DNA of 64,000 nt from Vogesella mureinivorans (GCF_007644035.1 NZ_VMTV02000471.1:1-64000); one strand, 5' to 3'. Counted from the first letter of the stretch, positions 52,935 through 62,914 are shown. Translations and numbers: made by a program. Notes: generated by a model not told the origin, from the letters alone.

Positions 52935-55900
52935 CTAGTTCCCCTGAAACTGCTTGCCTGACAGGATGCTCGCTCGCCCAGCATCTGTGAGCGACTTAAT
53001 CTTGGTCAATGCCTCCCCCAGCGGTAGCTGGGTGTTCTTGCCAGACCACATCTTGGTAGAACCGACGATAAACAGCCGCTCCATGGCACGAGACATGGCT
53101 ACGTTCACTCGGTTGGGGCTGGTTAAGAATCCTGGCGCCTGCTTGTAGTTGTTGCGTACTGTCGACAAGATAATGATTCGGTTTTCCTTACCTTGATAGC
53201 TATCAACGGTATCTACCTTAACCAGACGGCGAGCATCCCCAAGCCAAGTTGCCTCCGCTTTCATCTGGTCGATAATCTGACGCTGCTTGCTGTACATACA
53301 AATGATGCCAATAGGTGGCTCCTGGGGTTGCAGGTCATCCTTGAGAGCAGCCATGAACTCATCGGACTCTACAATCTGACGCAAGAGGTTCATGACAATA
53401 CGGGCCTCAGCGGTATTCCATGTATCCTCCCTGTTCTCCGAAGTTTGATGATGGCCTCGCTCACCAAGAGGTGCGGTATCAATCCACGTGACCTGCTTGG
53501 AAAGGTGCTTAGGCAGAAGCTCGTAATACTCCGGTGGCTTATCTCGGCCGGTATCTAGCTTTCCATGGTAGAAACAGCTGGAAACAACTTCACCAATGTC
53601 CGGTGCCATTCGGTACTGGCTCAAAAGAGTAGTACCTACTTTCCTGCCATACTCGGAGTCGAAAATACGCTCGAAGTCGCTACTGAATAGTGGTGAGTCA
53701 TCTTCAACAGAGAAGCGCTGGCAGATGGCATCCTTAACCTCTTCGGAGAAGGTCGGCGGCAACTGATGATGGTCACCAACGAGCAGTACCCGATGTCCTG
53801 CCTGCATAGCAACCGCAAGTTCACTGGGTGCCGCCCGGCCCGCTTCGTCGATGATGACCCAATCGAAGATATTTTGGACAACGCCTGCGCCTCGATAGCC
53901 GATGCCAACCAAGGTCCCGGCTACCACGGTTCGAGACTTGGCCAGGAATTCTGCAAAGTTCGCATCTGGCGACCCCAGCGCACTGACCCACTCATCTGAG
54001 AGATGTATCAGTCGTGTTAGGCGCTCAATGGCATCCTTCGAGCGAACTTCATACTTTTCGACGAGCGTCTGTTGGATGAGGGCTACCGTCTGTGCAGGTT
54101 TGTGGTCGTTACCCACGTCGTACAAATCCGTGGCTATGTCGTAGAACGTCTCTTCCAACGCCCTAATCCGTGCATCCAGCCCCCGCCCGGCATTTTCCCC
54201 TTCTGCAAGCTTTCGCTCTTCGAGCTTAGCAATACGCTCACTGAGCATCCCAAGCCGTAGGTACAGGCCGACAAATTCAACTGCAAAGTCGCGCGGTAGG
54301 CCCAGCGCCGATGCGAGGCCAACAATTCGCTCCTTTTGTTCAGCCTTGAACCGTTCACGATAGGCCTGTTCAATTGAGGTGGCATGCAGGTGCCGGATGG
54401 AATCGGATACGGCCGATTCACTACCCAGACGGACCGCATTGAACTCGATGCCTTTGCTTCGACATAGCTCTAGCCCCTTTTCCAGTGCATTGTTGACAGC
54501 CTCATGTGCCTGGCTGACCAAGAGAATTCGACGCGCGCTCTCCTTGGTCATCAAGTAATGGAGTAGGGATGCGATGAACCATGTTTTGCCGGTCCCCGGA
54601 GGCCCTTGGAGCAAGCTGATGGGCCCATTTCCCAGGACCTTGCGGAACGCCTCCTTCTGGCTCGGATTAAGCTTCTTATTTCCCTCCGAATAGACCTCGA
54701 GGTCGTCATCGCTTGGCTGGGCATACTCATTCGGCACCAGAAGTTCTACTTCCTGCCGCTCGAAATAGTTGATGAGGCCCGGAACTACGGCCTTGTCCCC
54801 GAGAATCCGGTCTACGGCAAACCTTCTACGGGTAAATGACCCTTTCTCCAGGTTGCTGATAAGTCGGAGCTTGCTTCCAATCTTGAAATTGGCCTTCAGG
54901 TGAGGCTTATCAATCGCCAACTCAGCCAGTTCCCCGAAGGTCGTCTCCTTGAGGTTGAGCTGACCGCATGGCCGCCAAACACCATCGGTACCCTGACTTT
55001 CGATAATGACTGTGTCTGACTTCTCATAGTCAATCACTCCTTTATCTGCATGGTATGGAACCAGGATTTGGCCATATAGAGAAGGGTTGTCTCGCTTGTC
55101 ATCGGCAACGGTAACTGTCGTGAAAGCGTCCTCTTCAGCGTCCAGTAGTGCCTTCCAGAGCTCAGGCACCGGAACGCTAATCTGGGTAGAGGCGACCTCC
55201 TCGACGGCGCCTGCATCTTCCTGCGATGCAGGCACTGACTGTGCCATGATCTCCAATTCAGGGGCCAATACAGTAGCTGGCGCTGGCTGCGGAACCTTAC
55301 GTTTGATTTTCTCGTTTTGCAGTAGGAGTTGAACAAGGTCGCGGACGTCTGAAACCGGTCCTTCGACCAAGTTGATTCGAACGGAAATCTGTCCATCCCC
55401 CAAGGTCTGGGACCGGAGCAAGTGGCTCTGGGGAATCGAGCTAGCGCGAACAAACTCCGCCGACTCATTGACAAGGCTCCAAGAAAATGACAGCTGTTTA
55501 CCAATGCCTGTAACCCAGAAACGCAGACATCCCTTGTACTTGTTATCTTGCTTTGCTTCGACGTGAAAAACCCCGTTGTCCGAGCGCATTGCGCCTGCCG
55601 CGACACCTGAATTGCCGAGCCTTTGGACGACTACGGTTACTTCGGGAGCGTCTTCATGGCTGGCATCACATGTGCTTGTGACAGCCCTTGATAGCGGCTC
55701 GAGTGTAGACAGGGTCTTCTGCTCGAGGAGGTTCGTAATCTCCTCGTAAATGCGAGGAGTGGGGTACTCACCGGTGCCAGGATTTTCCCTCGTAGTCCCC
55801 AGAACCTCAGCCAGGACTGCCGCAATACTGTATCTATCACGCTCGAAAGGGGTAAGAGCCTTGTAGTTGTCCGGCAAGTACGCCGTTGTGTAGTGGTCGT

Positions 55901-57836
55901 CTGCATCTAGGTGGAAGTCCAGGACATCAATGAGGGTGACGGTCCCGTCTTCCTTTACGATGATGTTCTGTGGATGCAGGTCACCATGAGCAAACTCCAG
56001 CGCGTGGATTCGCTCAAGAGCATCCAACATCGACCTGCAAACCGCTAGTCGTTCTTCATATGATGGGGCCCGAGCCTGCCATTCGGACAAGGTCTGTCCT
56101 TCTACCCACTCCAGCACAAGCAAGAGGCTACCACGAGACAAACCGAAGTCGAAAACCTTTGGAAGCCCAAGAAGGCCACACCCTTTAATGGTCCGGGCAC
56201 GCTCAAGAAATGACAGTAACCGTACGGATTGGTCAGGCTTCTTGGCGTCAGGTGCGACTCTGAACCAAACCTTTACCAGCTTTGCTGCACCATTCTCCTC
56301 AGACTTGAAGAACCATGCGTCGTCGGTGTCGGACAAAGTCTCTGTTTCGTCGTAATCCCGGTCACGGGTAGCTGCCTTGTATGCATCGAAGGCGGCAAGG
56401 TCGATGATGCTTTCCTGCTTTCGGGCGGTTGCCGCATTGAAAGCCTCAAGCATCTCCCCGGCATTTTGGAAGCGCTCGCCAGGCCCCTTGCTGAGTGCTC
56501 GTGTGATGAACTCGGTCAGCGCTCCATCGAATGGGTCATCCGCTCGGGAAGACCACTCATAGACTCCACCTACCTTTGGCGGTTTTTCGCCAAACAAGAT
56601 GAGGTGTACTAGCGTGCCCAACATGAATACATCCCGACGATACGGGGTTGCGGTAGGTTCCTTATCAAAATCCTCTGGCAGAGTAGACTGTTCGACCTTT
56701 ACCTTCTCACGGAAGGTGCCAACCGTCTTCATTTCCGGGTAATAGGCGGCCGGGAACCCGGACAACACAACCTTAGCGGGCCTATCGAACCAAATGCTAT
56801 GGTCGCTAACATCACGATGCGCCACACGCAGATCGTGAAGATCTGCGAATTTTGAAAGTAGTGCTTTGCAAAGAGTCAGGCGCTCCTCTGGGGTCAGCTT
56901 AGGAAGAACGCTATGGGTAAACTCGGCAAGACGAGTCACCTTGCTCGGCAGGAAGAACAATTCCGAAAAGTTCAGGGTTACGTCATTTGGACTCTTGCGG
57001 GCAACTGGGCGGAGGAGATTGAGCGACAACTCCTCGTTCCGCTCGGCGACATATTCATAGACCCGCTGCTCACGCAGACCAATAAATGAACGGTCTTTCT
57101 CCCCGATAAGATCCAGCCCTAGTGCCGTGAAATCCCACTGACGAAGCAACGCAAGGGTAGATGGGTCGTCCTTGGCTGCCGCACGGTACTCGCTGTAAAG
57201 CTCCCTGGGGTGCTCAAAGATTGGATTTGCCTCTGGCCGGAAGCCATCGACCACATAGTCTCTGGGCTTGAATGAGGGCCCCAGAAAGAACTCATCGTAC
57301 TTGGCGAGATAGCTCAGCGGATTGAACGCGACCCGCCCCCAAAGGTAATTCTTGTAGCCGCTCTGAAACCTGAGCGTCAGAAATTCGGTCATGGTGAGCA
57401 CAGAACGCTCTTCCTCGGGCGTCAATTTCATATTCTTGACGTCACCGTGCATGACTACGTACGAGCTGATGAACGGGGTTTTATCCCTACCCAGCTTTTG
57501 CTGCATCAAGCTGGCCAGCTTTTTAGCATTCAGGTTGGCCTTGGCTACTGGAGATGTCCCGCGGCACTCACCATCTAAGTACCACTGCTGTCCATCTGAC
57601 TCAAGAAGGTCGCCGTGCCAGTTTTTCAGCTCGACTACGACAATATGGCCATGGGTCACGAGCACTAAGTCGAAATCGTCGTCCCCTGCACCTCGGCCAC
57701 CGCGGGCGATGGCAAATGACGCGTACCCTTTCCACTTTTGACTAAATTCGGAAGAGCTAAACTCCGTCTGAATCTGTTGGTGCGCTTCGACTTCTGCCTT
57801 TGGAACACCCGTCTTCTTGAGTATTTGAATTTCCAT
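52935..57836 (-). CDS. NERD nuclease - dual kinase-like - SF1 helicase fusion, candidate defence protein
   Basis: A 1633-residue protein with four recognisable parts. (1) NERD domain, about 12-130, with nuclease residues D56, E69 and K71 (VVELKNWHG). (2) Kinase-like domain 1, about 270-470: HRD at 340-342, but no catalytic-loop Asn and SGF (359-361) in place of DFG, so probably inactive. (3) Kinase-like domain 2, about 505-720: K522, HGDLHPQN (617-624) and D637, apparently complete. (4) SF1 DNA2/NAM7-type helicase, about 1055-1600: GPPGTGKT (1078-1085), DEAG (1330-1333), GDHHQLPP (1354-1361), QYRM (1407-1410), SYQGKE (1546-1551) and NVAMSRA. GAGAAG precedes the ATG. Kinase plus this helicase class plus a nuclease recalls Mokosh-type antiphage systems, where the nuclease is PLD-like. 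Antiviral function is inference. Confidence 0.85.
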   Translation of the reverse strand: MEIQILKKTGVPKAEVEAHQQIQTEFSSSEFSQKWKGYASFAIARGGRGAGDDDFDLVLVTHGHIVVVELKNWHGDLLESDGQQWYLDGECRGTSPVAKANLNAKKLASLMQQKLGRDKTPFISSYVVMHGDVKNMKLTPEEERSVLTMTEFLTLRFQSGYKNYLWGRVAFNPLSYLAKYDEFFLGPSFKPRDYVVDGFRPEANPIFEHPRELYSEYRAAAKDDPSTLALLRQWDFTALGLDLIGEKDRSFIGLREQRVYEYVAERNEELSLNLLRPVARKSPNDVTLNFSELFFLPSKVTRLAEFTHSVLPKLTPEERLTLCKALLSKFADLHDLRVAHRDVSDHSIWFDRPAKVVLSGFPAAYYPEMKTVGTFREKVKVEQSTLPEDFDKEPTATPYRRDVFMLGTLVHLILFGEKPPKVGGVYEWSSRADDPFDGALTEFITRALSKGPGERFQNAGEMLEAFNAATARKQESIIDLAAFDAYKAATRDRDYDETETLSDTDDAWFFKSEENGAAKLVKVWFRVAPDAKKPDQSVRLLSFLERARTIKGCGLLGLPKVFDFGLSRGSLLLVLEWVEGQTLSEWQARAPSYEERLAVCRSMLDALERIHALEFAHGDLHPQNIIVKEDGTVTLIDVLDFHLDADDHYTTAYLPDNYKALTPFERDRYSIAAVLAEVLGTTRENPGTGEYPTPRIYEEITNLLEQKTLSTLEPLSRAVTSTCDASHEDAPEVTVVVQRLGNSGVAAGAMRSDNGVFHVEAKQDNKYKGCLRFWVTGIGKQLSFSWSLVNESAEFVRASSIPQSHLLRSQTLGDGQISVRINLVEGPVSDVRDLVQLLLQNEKIKRKVPQPAPATVLAPELEIMAQSVPASQEDAGAVEEVASTQISVPVPELWKALLDAEEDAFTTVTVADDKRDNPSLYGQILVPYHADKGVIDYEKSDTVIIESQGTDGVWRPCGQLNLKETTFGELAELAIDKPHLKANFKIGSKLRLISNLEKGSFTRRRFAVDRILGDKAVVPGLINYFERQEVELLVPNEYAQPSDDDLEVYSEGNKKLNPSQKEAFRKVLGNGPISLLQGPPGTGKTWFIASLLHYLMTKESARRILLVSQAHEAVNNALEKGLELCRSKGIEFNAVRLGSESAVSDSIRHLHATSIEQAYRERFKAEQKERIVGLASALGLPRDFAVEFVGLYLRLGMLSERIAKLEERKLAEGENAGRGLDARIRALEETFYDIATDLYDVGNDHKPAQTVALIQQTLVEKYEVRSKDAIERLTRLIHLSDEWVSALGSPDANFAEFLAKSRTVVAGTLVGIGYRGAGVVQNIFDWVIIDEAGRAAPSELAVAMQAGHRVLLVGDHHQLPPTFSEEVKDAICQRFSVEDDSPLFSSDFERIFDSEYGRKVGTTLLSQYRMAPDIGEVVSSCFYHGKLDTGRDKPPEYYELLPKHLSKQVTWIDTAPLGERGHHQTSENREDTWNTAEARIVMNLLRQIVESDEFMAALKDDLQPQEPPIGIICMYSKQRQIIDQMKAEATWLGDARRLVKVDTVDSYQGKENRIIILSTVRNNYKQAPGFLTSPNRVNVAMSRAMERLFIVGSTKMWSGKNTQLPLGEALTKIKSLTDAGRASILSGKQFQGN

Positions 57837-57955
57837 TTTTTAATCTTCTCGATATTTCACGGAACAGTAGTCAATGCATGATTATGTCCTAAGATGTGGC
57901 GTTTTGCCTATGCTGTGATGTTAGATCTCATGCTTGGGAATGAGTCCCCCCCCGC

Positions 57956-58985
57956 GGCTTTGTTGCACAAATCAGCCGCAGGTTGAACCACCCCAATCCC
58001 CAGACGGACTTATCCCATGCGGACCGTTTGCGGCGTACCCAGTGCTGTGAAGCGGTTCAGAATCGCGGCACAGATTTGAAGCTCCGCCACCTGTCGGTCA
58101 AAGTCTCGTGACTTGACGTGGTCCGCCAGCAACTTGAAGCAGTGCATCTTCGTTTCGACTAGGCTACGCCGATGGTAGCCACTCCACTTTTTCCAGAGCG
58201 TGCGTCCCAGATACTTCACCGAACGTAGCGACTCGTTGCGAGCCTGATTCCCCGGTGCATTCCCTTTCCAGAACTGGCCGTTTCGACGTGGAGGAATGAT
58301 GGCCGCAGCACCACGATCCGCAATCGCGGCATGACACAAGCGCGTGTCGTATGCGCGATCCGTGGTCACCGTCACCAGTTCCTCTGCCGCCGGAATTTGC
58401 GATAGCAGCTCTGGCAGCATCGTGGCATCACCGGTGCGATTGTCGGTCACTTCCATTGCGCGGATTTCCAGCGTTTGCGCATCAATCCCCAGATGCAGTT
58501 TGCGCCATTGGCGGCGGTAGTCAGCGCCATGCTTTTTCACCTTCCACTCGCCTTCACCCATCATCTTGATGCCGGTGCTATCCACCAAGAGATGCAGACA
58601 ACCTTGCTTTTTTTGTATCGGGATGCGCACTTGCAAGTCCTTCTGGCGGCGGGAGAGCGTACTGAAGTCGGGGACGGCCCAGTCAAGCCCAGCCAAGCGC
58701 AACATGCTTTCGACCATGCCTGTGGCCTGGCGCAATGCCAGACCAAAGAGGCATTTGATGGTGAGACAGAACTGGATGGCAGCATCGGAGAAAGTGGGCT
58801 GCCGTCCGCGTCTACCGGTGGCCGGAGCCTGCCAGTTCATATCTTTGTCGAGCCAGAGAAGGAGCTGTCCTCGTTGCTTGAGGGCGTGGTTGTAGGTCTG
58901 CCAGTTGATGGTTTGGTACTTGGGAGGAAGGGGCTTGCTCATGCGGTCATTCTACCGGACGGACGCAAGCCCTGATTTGTGCAAC
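57956..58985 (-). mobile_element. Complete or nearly complete IS5-family insertion sequence
   Basis: About 1.03 kb with one transposase gene. The left end reads GGCTTTGTTGCACAAATCAG; the right end carries the complement CTGATTTGTGCAAC, but the last six bases (AAAGCC) are replaced by TGAATC, where an IS3-like terminus begins. The inner 14 bases of the inverted repeats are perfect. No target duplication could be recognised, which fits later rearrangement at the right end. A fragment of a second copy lies at 51328, in the same orientation. Confidence 0.85.
58010..58942 (-). CDS. IS5-family DDE transposase
   Basis: A 310-residue transposase with the DDE residues D121 (VDSTGIK), D195 (TTDRAYDT) and E263, the last in the Y256-R259-E263-K270 signature of the IS4/IS5 superfamily. 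The N-terminal DUF4096-like start MSKPLPPKYQTINWQTYNHA places it in the IS903/IS1031-like branch of IS5. The frame is intact, so it may be active. It would mobilise the element and any segment flanked by copies. Confidence 0.92.
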   Translation of the reverse strand: MSKPLPPKYQTINWQTYNHALKQRGQLLLWLDKDMNWQAPATGRRGRQPTFSDAAIQFCLTIKCLFGLALRQATGMVESMLRLAGLDWAVPDFSTLSRRQKDLQVRIPIQKKQGCLHLLVDSTGIKMMGEGEWKVKKHGADYRRQWRKLHLGIDAQTLEIRAMEVTDNRTGDATMLPELLSQIPAAEELVTVTTDRAYDTRLCHAAIADRGAAAIIPPRRNGQFWKGNAPGNQARNESLRSVKYLGRTLWKKWSGYHRRSLVETKMHCFKLLADHVKSRDFDRQVAELQICAAILNRFTALGTPQTVRMG

Positions 58986-59704
58986 TGAATCGCTCCGATT
59001 TCGCTAGACACTAAGAAGCTGTTGGTGGACTGCGCAGGCCTTCATCGTCAAACTGGCAGCTTTCGTTGCTGTGGTCTCGCTTCAACCAGTAAGCGATCTT
59101 GCGGCTGCCAACTCCGGTGAAACGGGGCTATGTGGCTTGGTGCTGGCCAACTCCGATTCCCCTCCCCCACCAAGACTGGGAATTCTGAGCGTAGTGACTG
59201 AAACGTACTGGGATGGCGCGCTTGCTTTGCGCATCCATTCTGTGTAGCATTAACCCAATCGTGCTGGCGTTATCCAGTCATATACCTATGTAAGATCCCT
59301 ACCTCAGCCAGCGCTTGCCGCCGTGCTCTTCGTTCGCAGCAGTGAAATCCATACACATTTTGGATGTCAATTTCAACTGGCTGTACAGCTGTTACATATC
59401 AAATCACCGAATAAGAAATCACTATCAGATCTTTCGAAACTGATCTTTTAGTTTTACTAAGCATACTTGTCGCAGATGCTTAATGATTTCAGAGTACTGC
59501 CTCTTATTCGCCAATTGCGCTAAATACTTTTAGCACTCCAGAAACGAAAACTGTCAATCATCGCTTTCTGCGAGCATGCCTCATCGCCAGATACCATTAG
59601 CATCAAACCATGTTAAAAACCAGAAATTTGGCTTTTAACTACTATCTCCATTTTCTTGGCCAAAAATAAACCATCACACCGAAGGCAGTACTTCGCAAAT
59701 CGCG
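58986..59704. other. AT-rich intergenic region with IS3-like terminus
   Basis: Bases 58986-59011 begin TGAATCGCTCC and mirror 51015-51040 (20 of 26), suggesting the other end type of an IS3-family element. The following 150 bases may be remnants of such an element but carry no readable transposase. From about 59380 the DNA becomes very AT-rich, with no gene that I can support until 59795. It should hold the promoter of the recombinase operon; no clear pair of boxes was assigned. Confidence 0.35.
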
Positions 59705-59794
59705 TTGAAGCCTTCATTTAATCTATTGGCCACGCCAATTCATTCAACCCCAAAGGAAAATCATGATCAAACACACATTTTAGGAACGCCACCC

Positions 59795-60352
59795 ATGCAG
59801 CACACAACGCAAAAATCTGTACACCCGCTTGACCGCATCAAACCCCCACAGCACGAATTAATTTCCATCATTTGGAAAGCATTTCACCATATCAATTTCT
59901 CCCCCACCATTGGATTCATAAATCCAGCGCACTTTTCTTTTCTGAACTTTCCGCAAATTATTCTGTGGCAGCCAAAGCCAAATAGCGATCTGGAGTTGCT
60001 TGCAGGCTTTCGCACATACAACCTGGCGCTTGCAGCCGGCGTGCAAAAAGTCACTGTAATTGAGCACAATTCGATTGATGAAACTGAGGCAATAGATATT
60101 GCCATCATGGATATCATCTTACACATCTCCATATGGAGCTGCAGCAAAACTGCCAATCTACAGCTTATTGAATTTTGCAAAAATGTTCGAAGAATGTTAC
60201 CAGACGCATATAAAAATAGAGTCCCAAGGCCTGTAAAATTGCGTGAATGGCTGAATATTGGCGAACATGCGGGTAGAAAGAAAGGCATTACCCAAAGCAA
60301 AATATCCTTACTCAGAAAGAACATTGAAGCCTTGCAAGTAACTACCGATTAA
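59795..60352 (+). CDS. Small protein upstream of the tyrosine recombinase (mobile trio, first gene)
   Basis: A 185-residue protein that I do not recognise with certainty. ATG 59795 has AGGA nine bases upstream; the frame is open to an ATG at 59705. There are no membrane segments. The C-terminus (VKLREWLNIGEHAGRKKGI, then TQSKISLLRKNIEALQ) is basic and looks like a helix-turn-helix or DNA-binding tail. The gene lies 12 bases before the large recombinase gene in the same direction and shares its AT-rich composition. In gamma-mobile-trio elements a small protein (GmtX) accompanies two large ones; identity with that family is a guess from layout. Confidence 0.55.
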   Translation: MQHTTQKSVHPLDRIKPPQHELISIIWKAFHHINFSPTIGFINPAHFSFLNFPQIILWQPKPNSDLELLAGFRTYNLALAAGVQKVTVIEHNSIDETEAIDIAIMDIILHISIWSCSKTANLQLIEFCKNVRRMLPDAYKNRVPRPVKLREWLNIGEHAGRKKGITQSKISLLRKNIEALQVTTD

Positions 60353-60364
60353 GGTTCAAAGATC

Positions 60365-62914
60365 ATGACTAAAATCGAATCACTCTATACAAAGGACAGC
60401 ACTGGTTATTTCTGCATGCTTTTTGGCATTACACAGGAAGAAATCCAGCCAGTACTAGAATTCATTAATGCCCCTCAGAATCTACAACAGTTCTTACCTG
60501 CAATCGACAACCTGATAGAGATATTTGAGGTTGGTCAGCGCTCACCCCTATTACACGAATTTCACCTAGATGAGGCAAAAATTGCCACATGGAAATCAAC
60601 TCTAGAAAAAATTAGATCAATCCGACATGTCGACTTACCACCCGAGCTGCAACAACTGAAACCGCGTAAAAATGTGCGCCCTGACGGACTGATCGGAGAC
60701 TACTCGGAATATGCATCTCTCGTTGCTTGTGAGCCAGGCTATTCAGAAAGTGATTCCTCGGCAATTCGCTATTTACATTTTATCGCGTTAGGTGCAGCAG
60801 CAGGCTATCGCCAGCAGGTAGCATCTGGAGAGATTACACAACCGACTAATTGCATTGGTGATGGGATGCGTAAGATCAGGGATCTAGAAAGTCCGAAAAA
60901 ACGTCCGACATTTGAAATTCCAGATCTTCGAACTTCAATATCTCTGAAAGCATGCCAGCATTTAATTAAAAAATTGAATGACGTTAGCTCCGACAAATCC
61001 GATCAGGAGTGGGCAGACAAAATTCGAGGACTTCTCCGAGCCTATAGCGAGGCACGGGGCGGTCGGGAACGCTATGAACTGGAGCTAGATAAAATTGGTG
61101 AGATACACCATTCCCCAGTGCAGGAGGAGCCCGACTGGGCTAGTGACACGGGCAATAGAGATCCGTCATCAAAACCTTTCCGCTTGATCACCTATATCAG
61201 TCGTCCAGACGAGACCAGCCGTCGTACATTGATGAAACTCGGGCTTTCTCCTGACGAATACGCAACAAAAACCGCTGTCGCATTTAATGATCCAGACATG
61301 CCACCTCTGGCACAGCATGATGCCAGACTCAGCCGACTCAAAAACCGAGTTAAACTTAACAGCCTGATACAGGCCAGTCAGGCGCTACCTGATAGCTGGG
61401 GAACACCGACTGCATATGAGATTGAGCAACTGGTTCGTCAGTTGAGTAGCGAACCACAACCTACGCTAAAGTCCATTTCCCCTGATGACATGCCAGCACT
61501 GCAGGCAATGCTGCTGCTTAGGCTTTGGACAGGGCGTCCACTCGATGAGCTGCTGACATTACAGCTCCTGCCAAGTTTTCAAGATACTGGTGAATGCGAC
61601 CTGATATTCATTGAGGACACAGCCACGCTGCAGATCCCCATCAGCACACCCTCTCGCCAACGCGGCATTAACCCGATAGATCAGGCATTGCTACAGAGCT
61701 CTGAATTAGCAGGTCGAACTACGTCGTCGCGAGGTAGTATTTTGGTAAAGCTGCCCAAAACAGCTACATCAATACTGCAGACTTTTTTTCAAAAATGGCA
61801 GCAGACAAAGAAACGTAAAACCCATCGCCAACCATTTTTGCACAGTACAATCGATTTTGTAGCCGGAATCAGAGCATACCTATCGTATCTCAATCGCCAA
61901 CATGCTACCCGTTGGACTGATGTTCGTATTTCTCTCGTTATGCGTCAGGCTATTTTCCAGAGCACTGGCGACCAAGTTTTTGTTTATCTGCTGACTAAAC
62001 AGGAGCTTGGGCACGCCGTCGTTGTAGCACACTATCAGTGTACTGATGTAGATTATCTAGCTGCAGTATTCCATCGCGCACATGCATGGATTATCTCCAC
62101 CGTTAGCGATGGTACGATACCACAGCAAAATCCTATCGATTTCCTCTCCAATGCACCTGCAGTTGGTAGCCCATTAGCCGTGTCGGACACATTTGTGCGC
62201 GAGCTATGTAATCATTTCAAGATTGCTCTCCGATCGCAACTTCGTCAATCACCATCAGTTACTACCTGGATAAACATACACAATGCCCTAGTTGCATATA
62301 TCGTGCACTGGCTAGGTTTCTGCACAGGTTATCGTGCAGTACGAGATCCTCTGCACGACCCTCTCGAGCTCGATCAGCAGACTGGCATACTAGTTATCAG
62401 TGATAAGGATGATGATTTCTATCGGCATACACGCGTGGTATGCCTGCCTCTCAGCTTCGTTAAACAGATGGATGTTTATATTGAACATTTATTAAGTTTA
62501 GCAACAAAACTGACCGGAAAATCTGATTTACACAAAAAAATTCGAGCGCTTTGTCAACGTTATCGCCATGCAAGCACCATCTCTGACAATAAAAGCCAAA
62601 CACTGCCTTTTTTGTTTTTTCTTAGCCCGCAGCTTCGCGTGCGCAACATTTCCCCCAGCACACTCGCCGAGTTCAACCCAACCGATTTGCCCGGCAACAT
62701 AGACCGACATTATTTGCGTAGCAAACTGAGTGCACTAGGTGCACCGGGGGAATATATTGATTATTTCATGGGGCACTGGGAGCGTGGCGAGGAGCCGTAT
62801 CAAAAATATTCGATGGTTAGTCCACTACAGATTGGAAAAACATTACAGCCATACCTAGAAGAAATCAATAAAGCTTGTGGATGGTCAGTCCAGTTTGGCC
62901 TGCGTGGCTGCTAG
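60365..62914 (+). CDS. Large tyrosine recombinase-like protein (mobile trio, second gene)
   Basis: An 849-residue protein. The C-terminal part carries the tyrosine recombinase catalytic set: R657 (CTGYRAVRDP), H782 and R785 (HYLRSKL), H804/W805 (GHWERG) and a nucleophilic tyrosine at Y815 (QKYSMVSP; Y811 is an alternative). The long N-terminal region (about 1-600) has no family I recognise and includes an internal TGRPLDELLTLQL segment like a degenerate second copy of the first-Arg motif. It is more than twice the size of phage integrases. It is placed between a small basic protein and another long gene, as in trio-type mobile elements (gamma-mobile-trio GmtY is a possible relative). AT-rich, clearly foreign to the left part of the window. 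Confidence 0.7.
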   Translation: MTKIESLYTKDSTGYFCMLFGITQEEIQPVLEFINAPQNLQQFLPAIDNLIEIFEVGQRSPLLHEFHLDEAKIATWKSTLEKIRSIRHVDLPPELQQLKPRKNVRPDGLIGDYSEYASLVACEPGYSESDSSAIRYLHFIALGAAAGYRQQVASGEITQPTNCIGDGMRKIRDLESPKKRPTFEIPDLRTSISLKACQHLIKKLNDVSSDKSDQEWADKIRGLLRAYSEARGGRERYELELDKIGEIHHSPVQEEPDWASDTGNRDPSSKPFRLITYISRPDETSRRTLMKLGLSPDEYATKTAVAFNDPDMPPLAQHDARLSRLKNRVKLNSLIQASQALPDSWGTPTAYEIEQLVRQLSSEPQPTLKSISPDDMPALQAMLLLRLWTGRPLDELLTLQLLPSFQDTGECDLIFIEDTATLQIPISTPSRQRGINPIDQALLQSSELAGRTTSSRGSILVKLPKTATSILQTFFQKWQQTKKRKTHRQPFLHSTIDFVAGIRAYLSYLNRQHATRWTDVRISLVMRQAIFQSTGDQVFVYLLTKQELGHAVVVAHYQCTDVDYLAAVFHRAHAWIISTVSDGTIPQQNPIDFLSNAPAVGSPLAVSDTFVRELCNHFKIALRSQLRQSPSVTTWINIHNALVAYIVHWLGFCTGYRAVRDPLHDPLELDQQTGILVISDKDDDFYRHTRVVCLPLSFVKQMDVYIEHLLSLATKLTGKSDLHKKIRALCQRYRHASTISDNKSQTLPFLFFLSPQLRVRNISPSTLAEFNPTDLPGNIDRHYLRSKLSALGAPGEYIDYFMGHWERGEEPYQKYSMVSPLQIGKTLQPYLEEINKACGWSVQFGLRGC

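Noticed and set aside
58475-58975. + strand frame of 166 codons inside the IS element
   Set aside because: It is antisense to the IS5 transposase, which carries complete DDE signatures.
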